DNA from: Distichodus sexfasciatus
Lineage: Eukaryota; Chordata; Actinopteri; Characiformes; Distichodontidae
Length of the DNA stretch: 64,000 nt
NCBI GenBank assembly: GCA_032718565.1
Contig: JAVGVS010000021.1
Location: 2,865,384-2,929,383, forward strand
Direction of reading: 5' to 3'
The translations under genes were made by a program, and so were the position numbers. The first letter of the stretch is position 1; every line of letters begins with the position of its first letter. The notes beneath the pieces are model-generated. The model was not told the DNA's origin, did not search any database, and saw nothing but the letters and a program-made list of their open reading frames with translations. Positions 57,986-64,000 of the stretch are shown piece by piece.

Positions 57986-58600
57986 CTGAAGGGGCCCCCA
58001 TTCGAACCATTGCAATCCTCGAGCTTGAGATCGCTCTCGTTTAAAACCGCCCTGCTTTTGGCACTGGCGTCGGTTAAGTGGGTAGGGGATCTACAGGCCC
58101 TCTCTGTCAACCCGGCTTGCCTGGAATTCGGGCCTAATGACTCCAGAGTCGTCCTGAAACCGAGGCTGGATTATGTACCTAAGGAGCCCAGGTCATAGTA
58201 CTTTCTGCCCTGTCCGCCTCGACGGATGACCAGGAGTTATACCTGCTCTGCCCCTTCAGGTCCTTAAGGGCGTACATCGAGCATTCTGCCTCATTCAGGA
58301 GTTCAGAACAGCTTTTTGTCAGCTTCGGTAACCATGCTAAAGGTCGCCCTGTTACGAAGCAGAGACTTTCCAGGTAGATAGTGGAGGCTATTGCCATGGC
58401 TTACTCCTCCTTGGGCTTGCAAGTGCCCCATTGGAGTCAGAGCCCACTCCACCAGAGGCATTGCCTCTTCCTGGGTGTGGTCCAGCGGGATATCCATTTC
58501 TGAGATTTGTAGGGCGGCCGGTTGGTCCTCGCCGTCCACATTTATCAGGTTTTACAACCTAGATGTCCCCGCTCTGCAGACCAGAGTCCTTTCTGCTTAA
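57965..58600 (+). pseudogene. DIRS tyrosine recombinase pseudogene
   Basis: The enzyme integrates the circular DNA intermediate. The readable part starts at LSTVLRALKGPPFEPLQ and goes on to SFKTALLLALASVKWVGDLQ. An Arg of the catalytic set is expected at the position where Trp (TGG, 58079-58081) stands. A stop lies near 58196 (TAG). The C-terminal part (58391-58600) has the H-x-x-R box RAHSTRG (His 58445-58447, Arg 58454-58456) and the nucleophile Tyr in FIRFYNLDV (58553-58555). The N-terminal half of the protein is missing because of the deletion near 57965. It is clearly a DIRS-type recombinase and clearly inactive. Confidence 0.88.
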
Positions 58601-58835
58601 ATCCGTCACCTAGACTGATTAAGAAGTCTCAAGGGTTACTTGACCAACATTGTTCAAGTCCCTACTTTTTCTGGGCCCGTATCTTCGGGCACCAACTGGG
58701 ACGGCATCCAAGCCACAGAGGACCCCCTGGGCTCAAACTGTGCTTGGTGTATATTTTTGAACTCCCCTGGGTTCCCCCAAGTGAGTTATGTTTTGAGTCG
58801 TCCCCCATCATAGCACGGCGTGATTGTACTGGTTC

Positions 58836-58939
58836 CCATACAGCGTCTTACGTCTTACAGTACGAGTGGAATATCGACAGGGAATGTACTCGGTTACTTT
58901 CGTAACCTTGGTTCCCTGAGATTTGGGAACGTGTACTGT
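58836..58939 (+). repeat. internal complementary region (ICR) of DIRS1-like element
   Basis: The part 58836-58884 (ending CAGTACGAGTGGAATATC, then CAGGGAA) is the reverse complement of the left end. The part 58886-58939 (GTACTCGGTTACTTTCGTAA, then CCTTGGTTCCCTGAG) is the reverse complement of the right end. The two meet at 58884/58886. This sets the outer borders of the element at about 54900 and 59268. In the DIRS1 model the ICR is the template that aligns the two ends when the circle is made. Confidence 0.88.
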
Positions 58940-58983
58940 GTTCCTGGCCGTGCTATGTGCTGCACGCCTCAGTCGCTTCATTC

Positions 58984-59268
58984 GAAGAAATCTGAGCACG
59001 GCGGCACAGCGGCCACTTATGTAGCCAGTAGCCCCGCCCATTCTGCCGGGCTCTGGCGAACGGCTCAGCCATTGGCTTGCTCAATTCCGCCACCGAGTCA
59101 TTGGTTCGTTTTTATTGCACTGCACAAACCAATGGACGTGCAGTTTCACTGCGTGATTGAAAGGGCTTCATTTGAGGAGGAAAAAAGAGTTTTTCCCATA
59201 CAGCGTCTTACGACGCAGTACTCGTTCCCATATCTCAGGGAATCGAGGTTACGAAAGTAACCGAGTAC
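58984..59268 (-). repeat. right inverted terminal repeat of DIRS1-like element
   Basis: GAAGAAATCTGAG, GTAGCCCCGCCCATTCTGCC and AATGGACGTGCAGTTTCACT are the inverse of matching words in 54900-55155. The repeat extends about 35 bases further at the outer end (CGAGGTTACGAAAGTAACCG) than the left one, which is normal for this class. Confidence 0.88.
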
Positions 59269-59289
59269 GCTATTTTTGTTTGCTAGTAG

Positions 59290-59770
59290 GCACTAAGGGA
59301 CAGAATGAGACATCTTTTAGACAATAAGCTCTCTTCTCAGTAGATCATAGGTTAAATTGCATGGACAGCAGTCCTAGAACAGGTGTTAAGTGTTGCTAAA
59401 TGGTGTGGAATGGGACAGATCAATATTGTTAGTTACAGATGAAAGAGGTGAAAGAATTTTTTTTTTTTCATTAAATGATACTTCTCAAAAAATGTTGCAT
59501 TTTTCCTCACCACAAGACTTTCTGAAATTCATGCAACTTCTAGCTTTAGACTAAATTTATATAACATTTAAATGCAAATTACATAGCAGTAATCTTTGAA
59601 TACATGGTATCGTTGAATGACATGTAGGGACAATATCAAATCATGAGTTCTCCGGGAACCATAGAATAAATTGCATGGCAGGAGACTGAGTTCTCAGAAC
59701 AGTTTTTTAAATACAGTTAAACGCTGTGGAATGGAGTAGATCAATAATGTTAGTCACAGGCTGCTGATGC
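59290..59770 (+). repeat. diverged direct duplication, period about 321 bases
   Basis: The segment 59348-59439 (AAATTGCATGG, CTAGAACAG, GTGTGGAATGG, AGATCAATATTGTTAG) recurs at 59662-59760 (AAATTGCATGG, CTCAGAACAG, CTGTGGAATGG, AGATCAATAATGTTAG). Weaker similarity (GACAATA...) extends upstream of each. It may be an old tandem duplication of unique DNA or two copies of an unknown repeat. It lies directly downstream of the DIRS element. Confidence 0.6.
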
Positions 59771-60091
59771 AAAAGCCCATAATTTTCTATTTTAGGTTTC
59801 AACTTCAGTGTTACTATGCAGTTTGTCATAAAAAAAAGTTCAAATTCTGCTCAGTTATTCTCTGCATGCGGTGACTCATGTAACAGCTACAGTTTGAAAA
59901 GACAGATGCAGTAGGTGTGATATATACAAACAGATTTGCAAAGTTTGTACATTTTAATTAAATTAATTTGTTTTATTGGTCATTATGAAGCCTAAAGAAA
60001 TATACGTGTTCACATCAGTTGAAAATAAAAATATCTTCTCAAGTTTTATATTTAGAAATGTAGTCACTGACTACTGGTATACAGTAGCGGG

Positions 60092-60221
60092 CAGCAGAGT
60101 AGTGCTTGGTGATGGTACCTTGTTCATGAGTAACTCAGTGGTACCTTTACTGGTCCTAGATTCGAACCTGCAACCTTCTGATCATGGGGCGAACATCTTA
60201 CTGTCATGCCATTACTGCTAT
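60092..60221 (-). mobile_element. SINE family 2 fragment, head half
   Basis: On the plus strand GATGGTACCTTGTTCATGAG, AACTCAGTGGTACCTTTAC, ATTCGAACCTGCAACC and GGGGCGAACATCTTA are the inverse of the family's head and first body part. The 3' half is missing here. Confidence 0.8.
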
Positions 60222-60582
60222 GGTCTGATGACTCATCAGGGTCACCTGAGGGTCAGGAGCATGTGTGTCGTTTACCTGGGGAGCAATATAGAAAGAAGGC
60301 AAGCTGGCAGAGGCAATGTTCTGTCGGAAAACCTCAGGTCCTGGTATTGATTTGAATGTATCTTTGACATACCTCTGTCCTAAACATTCCTGCAGATCCT
60401 ATGCAGTACACCCCTTTATAGTCACAGTGGTCCCTGATGAAAGTCTCTTTCAGGTGAAAAATATCCAATGTCACACTGTAAAAATTCTTCAGGATTAAAG
60501 TATAGAAAGATTTCAATGTGTTGACTTGGGCTCTAAATTAAACAGATCCCAATCAGATTGGACAACTGTGGGATATTCTGTG

Positions 60583-60658
60583 GGATGTCACATTCCGTTG
60601 TGGTTCACTGTGTGAGGTGCTGTGGTATGTTCACAATGACAAATAATCACTCACTCAC
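60583..60658 (+). mobile_element. SINE family 2 fragment, 3' half
   Basis: GATGTCACATTCCGTTGTGG, GTTCACTGTGTGAGGTGCTG and ATGTTCACAATGACAAATAA match the 3' half of the family, in the orientation opposite to the head fragment at 60092-60221. Confidence 0.75.
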
Positions 60659-61772
60659 TTTGATGCCAGATATCACAGGATGCTATTTTGTAGATTTCAT
60701 GTTGGTAGTAAAAGGTACCTACACAATATAAGACAAGTGATTGAAATGTCGGCTAATTAGTTTTTACTTTAGGGAGAAGTATAGAGGTGAGCAAACAGCA
60801 CTAAATTTCATACTGTGAACTGTTTCTTCTAGTGTACATGCTGTACGTTGTCCAAATGACGACCCCACAAAAATGTCTGTGGATCACACCAACTTTCTGC
60901 CACTTTCTATTTCTGAATCACTTCGAAATAAGGGTCCATGAAGGAGAGAGCCAGATCTCATAAGAATGTCAGTGATTATAAGCTGTTTTGTCTTTTGTAG
61001 GGAACTGTGGGGAAGAAAAAAACAAAGGAAAAATACAAAGCTAAATGTAGATGACAGAGTTGCAAATGCAGCAGTTCATCCAGGAACAATAGTGCAAGTA
61101 AAGTCCCTCCTGTTACAGTGTGTGGCTGAAGGGAGAGGACACAGGAGAGGGTTAGTTGTGTCTCCAACCTGCCTATCAAATGAAGCAGTGGGCGACAAAA
61201 CTAAACTCTATTATGTTTAACTTCAGATAGAACAAAATGTTGCCTGGGAGAACAATGGCTCCTACAGTGAGGCTCGACAGCCGGTGCAGGTTTTATTATA
61301 ATAATCTTTAAGGGGTGCATATGAGATAGAGAACAGATTGTTACTTTGAAAGGTTGAAGGTTGGCCAAACCTCTGGAGACAGCTCTTATGTGACAGACAT
61401 GCTCTAAAATGTCACTCACTATGACTTAGTTCATTATGTCATTGCTTAATGCAGTGATGGCTCTGTCCAGTCTTAAGGGAGCACTACGGCATCATGCAGG
61501 CAGTATGGAAGGTGACTTTCACACATGGAGAGCAGTGAGCCTATGCATATGATGCTGGGATTCAGGGACGAGCCGTTAAACTCAGTGTCAATATGTCCAC
61601 TCATTTAGGTATAATGGGAGTCGAGTAGATATTCATTTTCACCTTTATCACTCTACTCTTTTCTTAGTGGCTTGTGTTTTGATACCGTCATTATGCAATA
61701 ATGAACTTGGATGTGTTGTTCTGAAAACTTTTGCAATGCTGAAAATCATCCTATGCCTGATTGTAAAAATTA
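60659..61772. other. unannotated DNA
   Basis: No gene is supported. An 84-codon frame at 60966-61220 contains LWGRKKQRKNTKLNVDDRV, but there is no domain I recognise and no splice support. The part 61430-61620 is repeat-free. Confidence 0.45.
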
Positions 61773-62028
61773 AGTGAAAGTGAGTGATTATTTATTTTTT
61801 TGAACACTCCACAACACAGCATGCAGTGCACAACAACAAAATGTGACCTCTGCATTTGATCCATCCGTGAAGGATCAGTGGGCAGCAAACATGGGCAGCG
61901 CCCAAGGAACAGTGCTTGGGGTGGTACCTTGCTCATGAGTACCTCAGGGGTAACTTTACCGGTCTGGGATTCGAACTGCTGATCGTCTGATCATGGGGCA
62001 AACAACCTATACGCTATGCCACCATAGT
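61773..62028 (-). mobile_element. SINE family 2, full copy (first of a head-to-tail pair)
   Basis: The minus-strand copy has on the plus strand GTGAGTGATTATTTATT, ACAAAATGTGACCTCTGCAT, GGTACCTTGCTCATGAGTAC, the B-box complement GGGATTCGAACTGC and GCTATGCCACCAT at the head. It is nearly complete. The head lies right next to the next copy. Confidence 0.88.
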
Positions 62029-62029
62029 T

Positions 62030-62270
62030 AGTAAGTGATTATTTGTCATTGTGACCACAGCACACCACAGCACAGCACACAGTGCACCACAATGAAATAT
62101 AACCTCTGCATTTGACCTATCTATGAAGAAGCGCTGGGCAGTTTTTTGCCAGAGCACGGGTAGCTGTGCTCGGGAACAGTACCTTGCTCATGAGTACCTC
62201 AGTAATACCTTTACCGGTCTAGAACATGCTTCACCGGGCCAACTCCCTAATTGTTACACTACCAACTAAT
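62030..62270 (-). mobile_element. SINE family 2, second copy of the pair
   Basis: The same orientation as its neighbour: TAAGTGATTATTTGTCATTG, CACAGTGCACCACAATGAAA, AGTACCTTGCTCATGAGTAC, ACCTTTACCGGTCTAGAAC and AATTGTTACACTACCAAC. The B-box region has a small deletion. It differs from its neighbour at many sites, so the pair is more likely two insertions than a recent duplication. Confidence 0.83.
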
Positions 62271-64000
62271 GTCTGTCTCATTGAAGGTGAGATTACACTA
62301 GCATAAAACAACAAGCAGAAGTGGTGCAGGATGTCATGTTTTGTTTTGAGAAATGTAGCTTTGAACAATGTTAGCCAGCTTCTAGCTAGTGTTAGCATAC
62401 TAGCTTGTGTTCACCTGCTAACTTTTATTAGCGTAGCAGCTATCAATATGCACCAACATCGATTTTGTACCTATAAGACTCATTATATGTTTACTGCTTA
62501 CTGGCTTCTCTCTTGCTAATAAGTTTGTATTCTGTAGGGGGCAATTAAAAAATAATCAGTTGCTCCAGCACAGCTCAGATAAGAGCCTCCTCCTTTTTTA
62601 AGCAAAGAAGGTAAAGTTGAAAGGTCAACTGCCCAGAACAACTGCTTTGTAACCAGAATTTGTTAATGATTTCTATATCTTATTTTGGCAGATGGATAGA
62701 TGGATACATAGATAGATGCTAGTGTGTAAGCACCTCAGTTGTGGATATTCTATTTATAAAGCTTTAGCCATGCCTCTATCAGTGAGTGTGTTATTTGTCA
62801 GTGTATTAACGGGTAAGGAGGAATGGACATATCTAAAAAGCTGACCTTGTTGGATGAAACTGCTTGCCCTGGTTTCCTTGGTAACAGAAACTGGTGGTGA
62901 TGTGGAATTGGGAAGGTGGAGGTGGAGTAGGAGGGGATGGCATCAAGGTCATGACATCCTGTTGTATGTTTGGTAAGGGTCCAGACAGGTTGCTATTGCT
63001 GATTATTGGGCTCCTTTACTCTGACTGTGGTTCACACAAACATATGTTGAGCTTAAGGAAACCACCACAACAAAAAGGGATATTTTTCCATCAGTGCATT
63101 ACATGCTATATAAATCTTTATACCATTAGGATGTACTACTGAGGGACAAATTTAGAGCACAGATTTGTAGTGAAATTTGAGTTGTAATTTCTTTTCTTGC
63201 TATCATTTACTCACACTCATAAGTGCCAAAAAGTATATACCAGCATGATATAGCATGTAATTAAAAAAAAAAAACTTCTTTTCATTCTTCCTCGATGAAC
63301 CATGTGGGGTGAATGAGTTCAAGAGGTGATAAAATGTGTGCCAACAGTTATTGTGCAGGACTTATCTGGCACTGACTCATAATATATTAATACTTTATTA
63401 CAGGTTGCATTATTACTACTGCTGCCTATGGTCAAAGATTTTCATTGGCTGTTGTTCACCCTCTTCCACATTCTCTTGGTTTATCTTCTTTTTAAACAAA
63501 AAACATCGAGCAGATTGAGTGCAAAATGCGTTTAAATCGATTTTATTTAATCTTCCCTCTCACCATCAAGAACGGGCTCAGTTCACGCCCTCTGTGGCCT
63601 TTATTTAATTAAGATGGCATGTCACTGTTACTGCTGAAAGTAAATGGGATGAAATGAAGTGTACTAGTGTATAATCTGGTCTAACATTGGACACGTCTGA
63701 AACTGATACAGATAGTGCCAGCACTTTTTCTGGCTTGTGTAATTCACAAATGGATTTTTGACAAGTTCCTTACAGCAAAATAATACCTCTGCATCACACA
63801 AGGATTAGCTTCTAAAATCCAATTTAATTTATTGTTTGTGATCATTTACGTGCATGTACTGTATATACTACATATAATAGATATATGTGTTGACTTAATT
63901 ATACTTTATATACATTCGGATATATTCACATACATGCAAGTGTAACTATAGATATAAAGGGGAGCAAAAGTTATTTTGAATGTTAATGCAGTGTGGATAA
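62271..64000. other. unannotated DNA with small repeats
   Basis: A GCTAGTGTTAGCATACTAGC-type region lies at about 62370-62430, and a GATGGATAGATGGATACATA microsatellite at 62691-62718. The rest is AT-rich and shows no gene or repeat family. Confidence 0.5.

Larger units (their letters stand above)
54900..59268 (+). mobile_element. DIRS1-like tyrosine-recombinase retrotransposon, internally deleted
   Basis: The 4.37-kb element has inverted terminal repeats (54900-55155 and 58984-59268) and an internal complementary region (58836-58939) that joins the complements of both ends. Its genes lie in the order gag, reverse transcriptase, RNase H, tyrosine recombinase. This is the DIRS1 plan: reverse transcription through a circle and recombinase-mediated integration without target duplication. 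None is seen here. The coding part is GC- and CpG-rich compared with the host DNA. All frames are broken, and two segments (the reverse-transcriptase core and the RNase H/recombinase junction) are missing, so it is non-autonomous. Confidence 0.93.

Noticed and set aside
1..64000. CRISPR arrays, bacterial operons, rRNA genes and functional tRNA genes
   Set aside because: None was seen. tRNA-like A and B boxes occur only inside SINEs, which lack a full cloverleaf, and the sequence is clearly vertebrate.

Overview
The window reads as non-coding DNA from a ray-finned (teleost) fish. It is AT-rich and largely CpG-poor. It carries two tRNA-derived SINE families, a long-ITR Tc1-like transposon, a palindromic Tc1 derivative, hAT-like fragments, a solo LTR and a DIRS1-type tyrosine-recombinase retrotransposon, a mix typical of teleosts. 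One SINE family looks like the DANA type known from cypriniform fish, so an ostariophysan host is plausible, but I cannot name the species. I found no exon of a protein-coding gene that I can recognise. Apart from transposon reading frames, the open frames are short and look like chance. The window is therefore most likely a gene desert or part of very large introns.

Layout. 0-8 kb: quiet AT-rich DNA with an old hAT-like fragment (236-480), two SINEs with target-site duplications (2741, 4674) and a SINE fragment (6080). 8.5-9.8 kb: an unexplained island with an unrecognised open frame, a 111-bp tandem repeat and a CpG-rich block holding a possible first coding exon. 10-26 kb: mostly unique DNA with SINEs, a hAT-like remnant (15.3-15.7 kb) and several stretches that look like conserved non-coding elements. 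26-30.7 kb: a repeat-rich zone with a microsatellite, two CpG-retaining blocks, a solo LTR on the minus strand and a 544-bp fold-back element. 31-40 kb: mostly unique DNA with long TG-rich tracts and three SINEs. 40.39-41.96 kb: a complete but dead Tc1-like transposon. 42-51.7 kb: the quietest part, almost repeat-free. 51.7-52.9 kb: a hAT-like, CpG-rich block. 54.25 kb: a weak candidate signal-peptide exon. 54.9-59.27 kb: an internally deleted DIRS1-like element with inverted terminal repeats and an internal complementary region. 59.3-64 kb: a diverged duplication and four copies or fragments of the second SINE family.

How the parts work together. The only coding content I can defend belongs to mobile elements, and all of it is broken. 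The Tc1 transposase has a lost start, in-frame stops and frameshifts. The DIRS gag, reverse transcriptase/RNase H and tyrosine recombinase have frameshifts and at least two internal deletions. The SINEs would have depended on LINE enzymes encoded elsewhere. Calls of conserved non-coding DNA rest only on my reading of sequence complexity and motif content and need cross-species alignment.
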